Of a DNA stretch of 64,000 nucleotides, positions 28,107 to 36,749 are shown one piece after another (the first letter of the stretch is position 1; each line of letters begins with the position of its first letter). Location: NCBI RefSeq assembly GCF_000058485.1, contig NC_008278.1:7372962-7436961 (forward strand), read 5' to 3'. The notes under the pieces were generated by a model. That model worked only from the letters and a program-made list of their open reading frames with translations, was not told the origin of the DNA and did no database searches. Made by a program: the position numbers and the translations under genes. Origin of the DNA: Frankia alni ACN14a (GTDB lineage Bacteria; Actinomycetota; Actinomycetes; Frankiales; Frankiaceae).

Positions 28107-28491
28107 TCTCTGCCGCCGACGCCTCGAACAGGTCGGCCAGGGCGCGCAGCTGCCCGGCGACCCGGCCACCCAGCGGGGTCAACGAGTACTCGACCCGCGC
28201 CGGGATCGTGCTGACCACCTCCCGGATCACCAGGCCGTCGCGTTCCAGGACCTGCAGCGTCCGGGAGAGCATCTTCTCGCTGACACCCTCGACGCGGCGA
28301 CGCAGCGCGTTGAACCGATAGCTGCCCTCGCCCAGCGCGAGCATGGCGAGCATCCCCCACTTGGACCCCACGTCCTCCAGCGCCGCCCGCGAGCTGCATC
28401 CCCGGGCGAAGACGTCACTGATGAGCTCGTCGCTGGGCCCGATCTCCCCGGGACACGGCTCGCGCACCGCCATATCACGCTCGGAAGACAT
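28063..28491 (-). CDS. HxlR-family transcriptional regulator
   Basis: 142 residues with the HxlR winged helix. The redox-type Cys is in VFARGCSSRAALEDVGSKWGMLAMLAL. It is followed by YRFNALRRRVEGVSEKMLSRTLQVLERDGLV and RVEYSLTPLG. A conserved N-terminal Cys suggests oxidant or quinone sensing as in YodB/QorR relatives. ATG 28491 chosen; GTG 28512 or ATG 28473 are possible. It is divergent from a QorB-like reductase gene, the classic arrangement for its target, with a palindrome between. Confidence 0.88.
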   Translation of the reverse strand: MSSERDMAVREPCPGEIGPSDELISDVFARGCSSRAALEDVGSKWGMLAMLALGEGSYRFNALRRRVEGVSEKMLSRTLQVLERDGLVIREVVSTIPARVEYSLTPLGGRVAGQLRALADLFEASAAEISRARTAYDADRGP

Positions 28492-28535
28492 GGTCACAAG
28501 CCTACGATCCACCTGGCGGCCACCGCTGTCTGATA

Positions 28536-28547
28536 GTTAGTACTTAC
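28536..28547. promoter_or_regulatory. Palindrome between HxlR and QorB-like genes
   Basis: GTTAGTACTTAC is a 12-base inverted repeat with 10 of 12 matching positions, centred on AGTACT. It lies midway between the divergent starts, resembling HxlR/YodB operators. It is the probable repressor site. Confidence 0.55.
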
Positions 28548-28580
28548 CAAAGGAAACCGCAACCGACAGGGGAGAACACC

Positions 28581-29438
28581 ATGGCCACCATCGCCGTCAC
28601 CGGAGCGACGGGACACCTCGGCCGGCTCGTCGTCGAGGAGCTCCTCGCCCTCGGGGTCGAGCCGTCCACGATCGTCGCGGTGGTGCGGACGCCCGCCCGC
28701 GCCGCCGATCTCGCCGAGCGGGGGGTGCAGGTCCGGGCGGGCGACTACTCGGACCCGGCGAGCCTGCCCGCCGCCCTGGCGGGGGTCGACACCCTGCTGC
28801 TCGTCTCGGGCAGCGAGCTCGGTCAGCGCGTCGCCCAGCACACCGCCGTGATCGAGGCGGCGAAGGCGGCCGGCGTCGGGTGGATCGTCTACACCAGCGC
28901 GCCGCGGGCCGACGTCACCGACCTGTCCCTGGCCGCCGAGCACAAGGCCACCGAGGAGGTGCTCGCGGGCGCGGGCGTGCCCTTCACGGTGCTGCGCATC
29001 AACTGGTACCACGAGAACTACACCGCCCAGCTCGGCCAGTACCTGAGCCAGGGCTTCGTCCTGGGGGCCGCGGGCGACGGCCGGATCAGGGGCGCCTCCC
29101 GGGCCGACTTCGCCGCGGGCATCGCGAAGGTCCTCACGAGCACGGGGCACGAGAACGCGATCTACGAGTTCGGCGGCACGCCCTTCACCCTCGCCGAGCT
29201 GGCCGCCACGATCACCGAGGTCACCGGCACCACCGTCACCTACCGCGACGTCACGGTCGCGGAGCTCGCCGCCACGCTGGGCCAGGTCGGGCTCGACGAG
29301 GCGACGGCGGGCCTGTTCGCCGGCATCGACGGGTCGATCCGCGGCGGCGCGCTCGATGTGGACGCGGACGACCTGCAGCGGCTGCTCGGACGGCCGACCA
29401 CCAGCCTGGCCGACTCCGTGCGCGCCGCCAAGGTCTGA
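28581..29438 (+). CDS. NmrA/SDR-type NAD(P)H quinone reductase (QorB-like)
   Basis: 285 residues, atypical short-chain dehydrogenase fold. The nucleotide-binding loop is IAVTGATGHLGRLVVEELLALG. The body shows DTLLLVSGSELGQRVAQHTAVIEAAKAAGV and NWYHENYTAQLGQYL, characteristic of the QorB/YtfG family that reduces quinones with NADPH. ATG at 28581 behind GGGGAGA. The divergent HxlR gene is its likely repressor, giving induction by electrophiles or quinones. Confidence 0.88.
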   Translation: MATIAVTGATGHLGRLVVEELLALGVEPSTIVAVVRTPARAADLAERGVQVRAGDYSDPASLPAALAGVDTLLLVSGSELGQRVAQHTAVIEAAKAAGVGWIVYTSAPRADVTDLSLAAEHKATEEVLAGAGVPFTVLRINWYHENYTAQLGQYLSQGFVLGAAGDGRIRGASRADFAAGIAKVLTSTGHENAIYEFGGTPFTLAELAATITEVTGTTVTYRDVTVAELAATLGQVGLDEATAGLFAGIDGSIRGGALDVDADDLQRLLGRPTTSLADSVRAAKV

Positions 29439-29865
29439 CGCCGCCGCACCCCGACCACCCAGCCCCGGCCTCGCCCGCCCTCTCCACAGGGACGAAGCGG
29501 AGATCGAGACGTCCAGGCGGGTGAGCCCGGACCCGGCGGGGACCGGGTGCGGTGCGCTCTGCACGGCCTGAGCCCCGAAACCGTGCCCAACGCACCGCGA
29601 TGCTTCCCCCGCCGGCCCCGGGCCCCGCCGGCCCCGCCGGCCGCCCGACGACCACGGCGGGGCCGCTGCGGCCCGGGGTCGACGATGAGTCGATCCTCTC
29701 GGCGACGGTCGGGGAGCAGTCCGCCACCGACGCCGGCCAGGCCTGCGACGCGTCGCCGCGGCGCAGCGACCCGCGGCGACTCATGGTGACCCGAGGCGGC
29801 CCGAGGCAACTCGTTGTGACCCGAGCCGACCCGAGCCGCGCCAGGTCCCGCCCGACGCCGGCGGC
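29439..29865. other. Intergenic region, left half of the ferredoxin upstream region
   Basis: No gene supported. Short ORFs here lack families. Direct repeats of GACCCGAG/CCGAGCC type occur at about 29790-29840. The region separates the QorB-like gene from the nif-locus edge. Confidence 0.5.
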
Positions 29866-29901
29866 CCGGGGATAAACCTATCCTTAGGTTTTTCCCGGGG
29901 C
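29866..29901. promoter_or_regulatory. Edge-of-nif palindromic element, copy A
   Basis: AAACCTA (29874-29880) and TAGGTTT (29885-29891) are perfect inverted arms around TCCT. The symmetry extends outward into CCCGGGG/CCCGGGG with two mismatches over 16 bases per arm. The stretch 29874-29894 matches 50141-50161 at 18 of 21 positions, in the same orientation. Copy A is about 270 bases before the ferredoxin start. It is a candidate regulator site; a terminator reading is less likely because the copy B match is to sequence, not to stem strength. Confidence 0.5.
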
Positions 29902-30161
29902 CGCGAGATCCTCATATCGATGGCCGCAGAGTTCGAGTCGACTTGTTTACGCTCCCTTTACAGCCGTCCTCGCCAACCGGCCCGCTCCCCTGTTACGCTT
30001 TCCTGGAAGCCGCAAGTAAGGCCGAACCGTAGAACCGGGCCGGTTCCGGTGGCACGGATTTCGTGGTCGACGACGGAGTCCACCATCGATCCGCGGGTCA
30101 CCGAACACCCGGCCCGCCTTCAACACTCGACCCGTCCCGGCGACCGGCAAAGAAGGCACTC

Positions 30162-30497
30162 ATGACGTTTGTCGTCACGTCCGCCTGCATTGATGTGAAG
30201 GATACCGCCTGCCTGGGCGAATGTCCGGTCGACTGCATCTATGAGGGCGTGCGGAAGCTGTACATCAATCCGAACGAGTGCATCGACTGCGGGGCGTGCG
30301 AGTCGGCCTGTCCGGTCGACGCGATCATGAGTGTCCGGCTGGTACCGCGGGCGGAAGCCGAGTTCGTCGTGGACGAGGCCCGCTTCTTCACCACCATCCT
30401 GCCTGGGCGGGATGCACCCGTCGGCGATCCGGGCGGCGCAGGCAGGGTAGGCCCGATCAGGGCCGACACCCCCTTCGTCGCGGGGTACGGACGCTGA
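30162..30497 (+). CDS. Seven-iron ferredoxin, probable nitrogenase electron donor
   Basis: 111-residue soluble electron carrier. The Cys pattern is that of 3Fe-4S/4Fe-4S ferredoxins: Cys9, Cys17, Cys21 then Pro, Cys25, and Cys40-x2-Cys43-x2-Cys46-x3-Cys50-Pro. The C-terminal ~45 residues match those of actinobacterial/Azotobacter FdI-type proteins (RFFTTILPGRDAPVGDPGG). ATG 30162. It faces korB tail to tail, separated by two terminators. Location at the nif edge with KorAB suggests it carries electrons from 2-oxoacid oxidation to NifH. Element A lies upstream. Confidence 0.92.
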   Translation: MTFVVTSACIDVKDTACLGECPVDCIYEGVRKLYINPNECIDCGACESACPVDAIMSVRLVPRAEAEFVVDEARFFTTILPGRDAPVGDPGGAGRVGPIRADTPFVAGYGR

Positions 30498-30611
30498 CGG
30501 CACAAGCCGCCGGCGAAGGCTGACGCGGCCACGGCGTCAGCGGGACCGCCGGCTACGGCCGGTGCTCAGGACCACCCCCGTCCGGGCACCGGCCTTTCAA
30601 CGTCACATCAT

Positions 30612-30649
30612 GCCGCCGGTCGGCCGCAGCGAAGCGGCCGACCGGCGGC
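30612..30649 (+). terminator. Perfect 16-base hairpin after ferredoxin gene
   Basis: Arms GCCGCCGGTCGGCCGC and GCGGCCGACCGGCGGC around AGCGAA, followed by TTTGT on the plus strand. It is about 115 bases after the ferredoxin stop. Confidence 0.75.
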
Positions 30650-30779
30650 TTTGTCGTGGGCCCCCGCCGGCAGACGATGCCCCGACCGGCGCCGCTTTCC
30701 CACTCGACTTCTCCCGGCTCAGGCCCACTCCGTGCGCCGACCCACTCCGCTCCGGCCTTCTCCCGACCTTTCCGGATCC

Positions 30780-30912
30780 GGCCCCCGGTTCCGGCCTTTC
30801 GCGCTGCGGCCTTTCCGGCTGCGGCCTTTCCGGTTCCAGCCTTTCCGGCTTCGGCCTTTCCGACTGCGGCCCCCGGTTCCGGCCCCCGGTTCCGGCCTTT
30901 ACGGTCCCGGCC
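30780..30912. repeat. Imperfect 15-base tandem repeat between ferredoxin and korB
   Basis: About six to eight diverged copies of a CGGCCTTTCCGGCTG-like unit, the last ones merging into CCCCCGGTTCCGG copies. Because 15 is a multiple of three, one frame mimics a pentapeptide (xGLSG) repeat and the other strand a Lys-Ala repeat. There is no start with a ribosome site, and flanking terminators argue against coding. It lies in the untranslated gap between two converging transcripts. Confidence 0.7.
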
Positions 30913-31054
30913 TGCCGGCTCCGGTCTCTCCCCCACCGGTCTTTCCGGCCTTCCGATACCGACCCGCCCGGACAGGTTCCCCCGTGCGGGGTCGGCCGAC
31001 GCGGTATTTCCCGGGCGGCATTCCGCGGTGGTAGACCCGGCCGTGCCACACAGG

Positions 31055-31090
31055 AGGGGACCAGGCCGACCGGAGTCGGCCTGGTCCCCT
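31055..31090 (-). terminator. Perfect 16-base hairpin after korB
   Basis: Arms AGGGGACCAGGCCGAC and GTCGGCCTGGTCCCCT with a four-base loop, 80 bases beyond the korB stop. It is the likely end of the long leftward nif-kor transcript. Confidence 0.8.
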
Positions 31091-31170
31091 CACATCGCGG
31101 GACGGGCGGTCCGCCCGGCCGCCCGTCCGCCCCGGCCAGGGGCGCAGCTCCCCGGCCGGCGATCTGGTTG

Positions 31171-32253
31171 CTAGCCGGCGTGGACCCAGGAGTCGGTGCC
31201 CTTGAGCAGCGTCCCCAGGTCCCCACGACCGCCGGGACGCGCCGTCGCGAGCCGCTCCTGGTAGAGCTGGTCGAAGCTCGGCTGGGAGACCGACCGGTAC
31301 ACCCCGATGGGCGGCTCGGCGAGCGACGTCTCCGCCAGGCGGGCCAACGCGTAGGCGTAGGTCGAGTTCTGGGTGCCCGGGTCGTGGACGACGACGCGGG
31401 AGTCGCCGCCGTGCCCGATGCCCAGCTCGCCGGTGCTCGGGTCGCGGATCACGCCCCACTGCTCGTTGCTGCCGAAGACGATCGGCAGGCCGGGCGAGAG
31501 CCGGATCGGGCCGTGCTCGGGCGCCCCCGGGTTGTCCGGCTCCGCGGGAGCCGCCTGGGCGGCACCCCGGCCGCCCTGGCGGGGGATCGCGCTGAACGTG
31601 GGGCAGCCCTGGCGGATCTCCACCAGCGCCGCGCCCTTGTGCGCCGCGGCGGCGGTCAGCGTCGCCGTGAGGTGGCGGCGGTCGGAGTCGATCGTGCGGG
31701 CCACGAACGTCGCCCCGGCGCCGAGCGCGAGCGCGACCGGGTTGAACGGGTTGTCGAGCGAGCCGAACGGGCTCGACGGGCCGATCGTGCCGACCTTGGA
31801 CGTCGGCGAGGCCTGCCCCTTGGTGAGGCCGTAGATCTCGTTGTTGAGCAACAGGATCTTGAGGTTCACGTTGCGCCGCAACGCGTGGATCAGGTGGTTG
31901 CCGCCGATGGCGAGCGCGTCGCCGTCACCGGTGACGACCCAGACCGACAGGTCCGGCCGGTTGATCGAGATGCCGGTCGCGAACGACGGCGCCCGACCGT
32001 GGATCGAGTGGATGCCGTAGGTGTCGAGGTAGTAGGGCAGCCGCGAGGAGCAGCCGATGCCCGACACCACCACGGTGTTCTCGGGCGCGACGCCGAGGGC
32101 CGGCAGCAGCCCGCGCATCGTCGACAGGATCGCGTGGTCCCCGCAGCCGGGGCACCAGCGGACCTCCTGGCCGGTGGTGAAGTCCGCCACCGTGGGCGCC
32201 CGTCGGCCGCTCGCGCCGGCCGGCTCCTCGGCCTTTCCGTTGACCGTGCTCAT
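31171..32253 (-). CDS. korB: 2-oxoacid:ferredoxin oxidoreductase, beta subunit
   Basis: 360 residues. Thiamine-pyrophosphate site: VVTGDGDALAIGGNHLIHALRRN...LLNNEIYGLTKGQ. Fe-S ligands: RWCPGCGDHAIL and GIGCSSRLPYY. It forms the beta half of an alpha(gamma)-beta enzyme that oxidises a 2-oxoacid (2-oxoglutarate or pyruvate) with CoA and reduces ferredoxin. The ATG overlaps the korA stop as ATGA, so translation is coupled. The Ala/Pro-rich stretch near GGRGAAQAAPAEPDNPGAPEHG looks like an insertion. Placement next to nif and a 7Fe ferredoxin suggests electron supply to nitrogenase. Substrate is not decided by sequence. Confidence 0.93.
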   Translation of the reverse strand: MSTVNGKAEEPAGASGRRAPTVADFTTGQEVRWCPGCGDHAILSTMRGLLPALGVAPENTVVVSGIGCSSRLPYYLDTYGIHSIHGRAPSFATGISINRPDLSVWVVTGDGDALAIGGNHLIHALRRNVNLKILLLNNEIYGLTKGQASPTSKVGTIGPSSPFGSLDNPFNPVALALGAGATFVARTIDSDRRHLTATLTAAAAHKGAALVEIRQGCPTFSAIPRQGGRGAAQAAPAEPDNPGAPEHGPIRLSPGLPIVFGSNEQWGVIRDPSTGELGIGHGGDSRVVVHDPGTQNSTYAYALARLAETSLAEPPIGVYRSVSQPSFDQLYQERLATARPGGRGDLGTLLKGTDSWVHAG

Positions 32254-34295
32254 CGTCCCGCCTCCCGGGTCGCGTCGTTCTGGGTACCGGTGGGGGTGCC
32301 GGTGTGTGCCGCGGGCTTCGCCGACGCCGCGTCCGACCTGGCCGCGAGGCGCGCGCCGACGTCGCCGAGCGGCTTCGTGCCCGCCTCCGGCGCGGTGTCG
32401 GCGTCGATGCCCTGGATCACCCGGGTGATGACGGAGGTGAGCTCCGCCGTCCGGAACGGCATCCCGCGGGTCTGGTTGTAACCGACGGTGTCGATCAGGG
32501 TCTCGCGGCGCAGGTGGCCGGCGAGCTGCCCCAGGTTCATCTCGGGCACGAGCACGGTGTGGTACTCGGAGAGCACCGAGGCGAGGTTCGCCGGCAGCGG
32601 CGCGATGTGACGCAGGTGCGCCTGGGCGACCTTCAGGCCCTGGGCCCGAACCTCCCGGCAGGCCTCCCCGATCGGGCCCCACGTCGAACCCCAGCCGATC
32701 ACGAGCACGTCCGCGCCGGATCCGGGCGGGCCGCTCGGGTCGTCGACCTCCAGCGGCGGCACGTCGATGCCATCGATCTTCGACTGCCGGGTCCGGATCA
32801 TGAGGTCGTGGTTGTCCGGGTCGTAGGACACCGCGCCGGTGAGGTCGGCCTTCTCCAGGCCGCCGATCCGGTGGGTCAGCCCCGGGGTGCCGGGGATCGC
32901 CAGCGGCCGGGCGAGAGTGATCGGGTCACGCGCGTACGGCAGGAAGACCGGGTTGCCCTCGGCGTCGACCGCGTTCGGCTCGGTGGCCAGGTCGATCCCG
33001 ATGAACGGCAGCTCCTCGACGTCGGGGACCCGCCAGGGCTCGCTGCCGTTGGCGATGTAGGCGTCGGAGAGCAGGATGACCGGGGTGCGGTAGGTCAGCG
33101 CGATCCGCGCGGCCTCCATCGCGGCGTCGAAGCCGTCCGCCGCCGAGCGCACGGCGAGCACCGGCAGCGGCGCCTCCCCGTGCCGGCCGTAGAGCGCCTG
33201 CAGCAGGTCGGACTGCTCGGTCTTGGTCGGCAGGCCGGTGGACGGCCCGCCACGCTGCACGTTGACGATGACGAGCGGCAGCTCCATGATCACCGCGAGG
33301 CCGAGCGCCTCGGCCTTGAGCGCCATCCCGGGCCCGGAGGTGACGGTCACCCCGAGCATGCCGGCGAAGGACCCGCCGATCGCCGCGCCGATGGCCGCGA
33401 TCTCGTCCTCGGCCTGGAAGGAGCGCACGTCGTTGGACGCCAGCGCGGACAGCTCGTGCAGGATCTCCGACGCCGGGGTGATCGGGTAGGCGCCGAGGAA
33501 CAGCGGCATCCCGGCCTGGTGCGCCGCGGCGACCAGCCCGTAGGCGACGGCCTTGTTGCCCTTCATGTGCCGGTAGGTGCCAGCCGGGAGCGGGGCCGGC
33601 TTCACCTCGTAGACGTTCGCGAAGGCCTCGGTCGACTCGCCGTAGATCCAGCCGGCGCGCAGCGCGGAGACGTTCGCGGCCTGCACGTCGGGCTTCGAGG
33701 CGAAGCGCTTGTGCAGGTAGGCGATCGTGTCCTCGATCGGCTGGCTGAACATCCAGGAGACCAGGCCGAGGGCGAACATGTTCTTCGTCCGCGCGGCGTC
33801 CTTGCGCTTGAGGTTGTGATCGGCGACGGCGGCCGCGGCGAACCCGGTGAGGTTGATCGCGTGCACCTGGAAGGCGTCCAGCGAGCCGTCGGTCAGCGGG
33901 TCGACGTCGTAGCCGGCCTTCTCCAGGCCCAGCACCGAGAACGCGTCGGTGTCCAGGATGATGACGCCGCCGGGACGCAGCTCGCCGACGTTGGCCTTGA
34001 GCGCCGCGGGGTTCATGGCGACGAGGACGTCAGGCTGGTCACCGGGGGTCCGGATGTCGTGGTCGGCGATGTGGAGCTGGTAGCTCGACACGCCGGCCAC
34101 GGTGCCCGCTGGGGCGCGGATCTCCGCCGGGTAGTTCGGCAGCGTCGCCACGTCGTTGCCGATCGCGGCCGCCTGGGCGCCGAACCGGTCACCGGTGAGC
34201 TGCATCCCGTCGCCGGAGTCACCGGCGAAGCGGATCACCACGTTCTCCAGCCGTCTGGCCCCTTCGGACCGTTCGGACAACTGCTCGGTGGGCAT
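32250..34295 (-). CDS. korA: 2-oxoacid:ferredoxin oxidoreductase, fused gamma-alpha subunit
   Basis: 681 residues. The N-terminal ~190 residues are the gamma domain (IRFAGDSGDGMQLTGDRFGAQ...NYPAEIRAPAGT). The rest is the alpha domain with AVAYGLVAAAHQAGMPLFLGAYPITPASEILHELS, the EDEIAAIGAAIGGSFAG motif and VTSGPGMALKAEALGLA. Size and order match the actinobacterial KorA. ATG 34295 follows GAGGT at a good distance; ATG 34307 is possible. A long in-frame extension upstream is the shadow of nifS and hesA. It lies 83 bases after nifS in the same direction and is coupled to korB. Confidence 0.93.
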   Translation of the reverse strand: MPTEQLSERSEGARRLENVVIRFAGDSGDGMQLTGDRFGAQAAAIGNDVATLPNYPAEIRAPAGTVAGVSSYQLHIADHDIRTPGDQPDVLVAMNPAALKANVGELRPGGVIILDTDAFSVLGLEKAGYDVDPLTDGSLDAFQVHAINLTGFAAAAVADHNLKRKDAARTKNMFALGLVSWMFSQPIEDTIAYLHKRFASKPDVQAANVSALRAGWIYGESTEAFANVYEVKPAPLPAGTYRHMKGNKAVAYGLVAAAHQAGMPLFLGAYPITPASEILHELSALASNDVRSFQAEDEIAAIGAAIGGSFAGMLGVTVTSGPGMALKAEALGLAVIMELPLVIVNVQRGGPSTGLPTKTEQSDLLQALYGRHGEAPLPVLAVRSAADGFDAAMEAARIALTYRTPVILLSDAYIANGSEPWRVPDVEELPFIGIDLATEPNAVDAEGNPVFLPYARDPITLARPLAIPGTPGLTHRIGGLEKADLTGAVSYDPDNHDLMIRTRQSKIDGIDVPPLEVDDPSGPPGSGADVLVIGWGSTWGPIGEACREVRAQGLKVAQAHLRHIAPLPANLASVLSEYHTVLVPEMNLGQLAGHLRRETLIDTVGYNQTRGMPFRTAELTSVITRVIQGIDADTAPEAGTKPLGDVGARLAARSDAASAKPAAHTGTPTGTQNDATREAGR

Positions 34296-34378
34296 GAGGG
34301 ACCTCATCTCAACGTCGCGATCCCGCGCCGGGAGTGCCAGGACCACGGCGTGGCGAGACTGGCAGCGCGGGCCGTCAT

Positions 34379-35860
34379 TCAGGGCAGGGCAGATCGGGGA
34401 ACGGGGAGTTCCGGGGTCCGCCCCTGGGGCGGGGTGGCCGCGCCGGACCAGCCGGCGGGGGGCCGGCCGCTCGCACCCGGCCGCTCGGGCCCGGCGGGCC
34501 CGGCAGGCCCGGCGGACTCGGCGGGTTCGGGTTCCGCGGGCTGGGGGACCTCGCCGGACCCGACCGCCCGCAGGGACTGCACGCGCAGCACGGCACGGGC
34601 CACCGTCGCGGCGGCGGCGTGGATCTGGTCGACGGTGGTGAAGCGGCCCACGCTGAACCGCAGGCTCTCCCGCGCGGCGGTCGCCGAGCGGCCCATCGCC
34701 AGCAGCACCGGGGACGGTTCGTCTCCCCCGCCGTGGCAGGCGGAGCCCGCGGACACCGCGACGTCCGGCAGGCAGGACTGGACGGCGTCGGCGTCGGCGC
34801 CGAGGAAGCGCAGGTTCAGCGTGTTCGGCAGCCGGATCGGGCCGGGCCGGCCGGTGCCGTCCTCGACCGGCCCGTTGACCTCCAGGGCACCCACGCCGAG
34901 CCAGCCGACGAGCAGGTCGAACAGCAGCTCCGTCTGGGCCCGGTGCCGGGTGGCCTCGTCGTCCATCAACGCCGCGGCGATGCGGGCCGCGGCGCCGAAG
35001 CCGACGATGCCGGGGGTGTTGAGGGTGCCCGCGCGCAGGCCGCGTTCCTGGCCGCCGCCGTGGATCAGCGGCGCCAGGCGCGCCCGCGCCGACCTGCCGG
35101 CGATCAGCGCACCGGTGCCCTTGGGACCGTAGATCTTGTGCGCGGACGCTGTCGCGAAGTCGATCCCGGTCTCGGTGACCGAGACCGGGATGCGACCGAA
35201 CGCCTGCGTGACGTCGCACAGGAACAGGGCGCCGGCCTCGTGGGTGAGGGCGGCGACCGGTCGGGGATCGTTGAGCGTCCCCGTCTCGTTGTTGGCCGCC
35301 ATGACCGCGACCAGCGCGACCTCGTCGACCTCGTCGACCTCGTCGACCTGGTCGGCCTCGTCGGCCTGGTCGGCCTCGTCGCGGCCCCGGGAGCCCCCTG
35401 AGCCCCCGGGATCCGCGGCCGGCCCGGCCCCTGTGGACAGCGGCACGGGGTGCAGCAGCGCGCGCAGGTGGGTCAGGTCGACGGCGCCGCTCGGATGGAC
35501 CCGGACGGTCTGCACGCTGCCCCCGTGCAGGTCGGCGGCGGCGTGCGCCGCGGCGAGGACGGCCGGGTGCTCGGTCGCCCCGACCAGGACACGCCGCCGG
35601 TGCGGGGGCGCCGTGGCGAGCACCCCGGCGATCGCCAGGTTGGCCGCCTCGGTCGCCCCGCTGGTGAACACCACGTCGCGCGGGCGCGCGCCGGCCAGGG
35701 TGGCGACGTCGCGGCGGGCCCGTTCGACGAGCCGGGCGACGGCCTGACCGGCCGGGTGCGGGCTCGCCGGGTTGGCGAAGTGCTCCCGCAGCAGCGGCAG
35801 CATGGCGTTGAGGACCTCGGGGTCGACCGGCGTCGTCGCGTTGTGGTCGAGGTAGATCAC
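34379..35860 (-). CDS. nifS: NifS-type cysteine desulfurase
   Basis: 493 residues, PLP enzyme releasing sulfur from cysteine for Fe-S cluster assembly. The PLP lysine is Lys242 in ASAHKIYGPKG; the active-site Cys is Cys375 in SAGSACHGGGDEPS; the N-terminal IYLDHNATTPVDP is standard. It is about 90 residues longer than usual because of two additions. One is an acidic insert (141-181) of DEADQADEVDEV repeats encoded by tandem GTCGACCTC units. The other is a Pro/Gly-rich tail after about 435. The GTG start overlaps the hesA stop (GTGA). Confidence 0.93.
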   Translation of the reverse strand: MIYLDHNATTPVDPEVLNAMLPLLREHFANPASPHPAGQAVARLVERARRDVATLAGARPRDVVFTSGATEAANLAIAGVLATAPPHRRRVLVGATEHPAVLAAAHAAADLHGGSVQTVRVHPSGAVDLTHLRALLHPVPLSTGAGPAADPGGSGGSRGRDEADQADEADQVDEVDEVDEVALVAVMAANNETGTLNDPRPVAALTHEAGALFLCDVTQAFGRIPVSVTETGIDFATASAHKIYGPKGTGALIAGRSARARLAPLIHGGGQERGLRAGTLNTPGIVGFGAAARIAAALMDDEATRHRAQTELLFDLLVGWLGVGALEVNGPVEDGTGRPGPIRLPNTLNLRFLGADADAVQSCLPDVAVSAGSACHGGGDEPSPVLLAMGRSATAARESLRFSVGRFTTVDQIHAAAATVARAVLRVQSLRAVGSGEVPQPAEPEPAESAGPAGPAGPERPGASGRPPAGWSGAATPPQGRTPELPVPRSALP

Positions 35861-36690
35861 GGCGTGCTCCCCGGGCCGCAGTCCGGGCAGGCCGGGTCGC
35901 GTCGGGTCCGCGGGGTGCGCAGGTCGACGTCCCACAGGTCGAGATGGACGAGGCGGCCGACCGCCGACTCGCCGAACCCGCCGGCGATCTTGAGTGCCTC
36001 CGTCGCGGCCAGGCAGCCCACCGTGCCGGCGACGGCGCCGAGCACCGGGAAGCCGAGCGGCTCCCAGGCCGGGTCGCCCTCACCGAACACGCAGCGCAGG
36101 CACGGCTCCCCCGGCCGGACCACCATCAGGTACGCCTCGGTGGCGTTCATCGCGGCGACGACCAGCGGCACCGCCGCCTGCACGCACAACCGGTTGATCA
36201 GGTAGCGCTCGGGAGAGTTGTGCCGGGCGTCGACGACGACGTCCGCCTCGGCGATCAGGCCGGGCACGGCCGGGTCCGTGAGGTCACGGTCGACCGCGAC
36301 GATCTCGACGCCCGGGTGGTGGGCGCGCAGGGTGTCCGCCGCGCAGAACACCCGGGGCTCGCCGACCCGCTCCGGCCGCATGAGCGTCTGCCGGTTCAGG
36401 TCGGGCTCCGCCAGGTCGCCCGGGTGGATCAGGATGAGGCGGCCGACCCCGGCGGCGGCCAGGTAGGTCGCCGCCGCCCCGCCGACCCCGCCGACGCCGG
36501 CCACCAGCACCGTCGCCTGGCTCAACCGCCGCTGGGCCGCCACCCCGAAGCCGGGGATGGTCACCTGCCGGTCGAAGCGCCGGGAGGTCTCGGCCGTGGG
36601 CGGAGTCGCCTGGACGGGCAGGATCCGCGCGGGCGGGCCGGGGCACATCGACCGCAGGCGCGGGTGTGAGTGAGACCGGGCAGTGACCAT
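35857..36690 (-). CDS. hesA: HesA/ThiF/MoeB-type adenylyltransferase
   Basis: 277 residues, E1-like fold. The nucleotide-binding loop is VLVAGVGGVGGAAATYLAAAGVGRLILI. The Asp-Arg pattern is in LAEPDLNRQTLM and the Zn-type Cys pairs are CLRC and CPDC. HesA is found in nif loci of Frankia and heterocystous cyanobacteria. It is thought to help activate sulfur or molybdenum for cofactor building, a role inferred from family and place. ATG 36690 behind GGAGAG; coupled to nifS. Confidence 0.9.
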   Translation of the reverse strand: MVTARSHSHPRLRSMCPGPPARILPVQATPPTAETSRRFDRQVTIPGFGVAAQRRLSQATVLVAGVGGVGGAAATYLAAAGVGRLILIHPGDLAEPDLNRQTLMRPERVGEPRVFCAADTLRAHHPGVEIVAVDRDLTDPAVPGLIAEADVVVDARHNSPERYLINRLCVQAAVPLVVAAMNATEAYLMVVRPGEPCLRCVFGEGDPAWEPLGFPVLGAVAGTVGCLAATEALKIAGGFGESAVGRLVHLDLWDVDLRTPRTRRDPACPDCGPGSTP

Positions 36691-36749
36691 CGAGCTCTCC
36701 GCGGATTCGGCAGGACGGTGGGAAAGGCGGAGCGGTCGGGCGGGGCGCC

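Noticed and set aside
29874-29891. Iron-box (IdeR/DtxR) reading of element A
   Set aside because: The half-sites point the other way (CCTA...TAGG) from the IdeR consensus (TAGG...CCTA).
30553-30936. Lys/Ala-repeat ORF (minus) and pentapeptide-like repeat (plus) over the 15-base repeat
   Set aside because: Both arise from the 15-base DNA repeat, span a strong terminator, and have no credible start or family.
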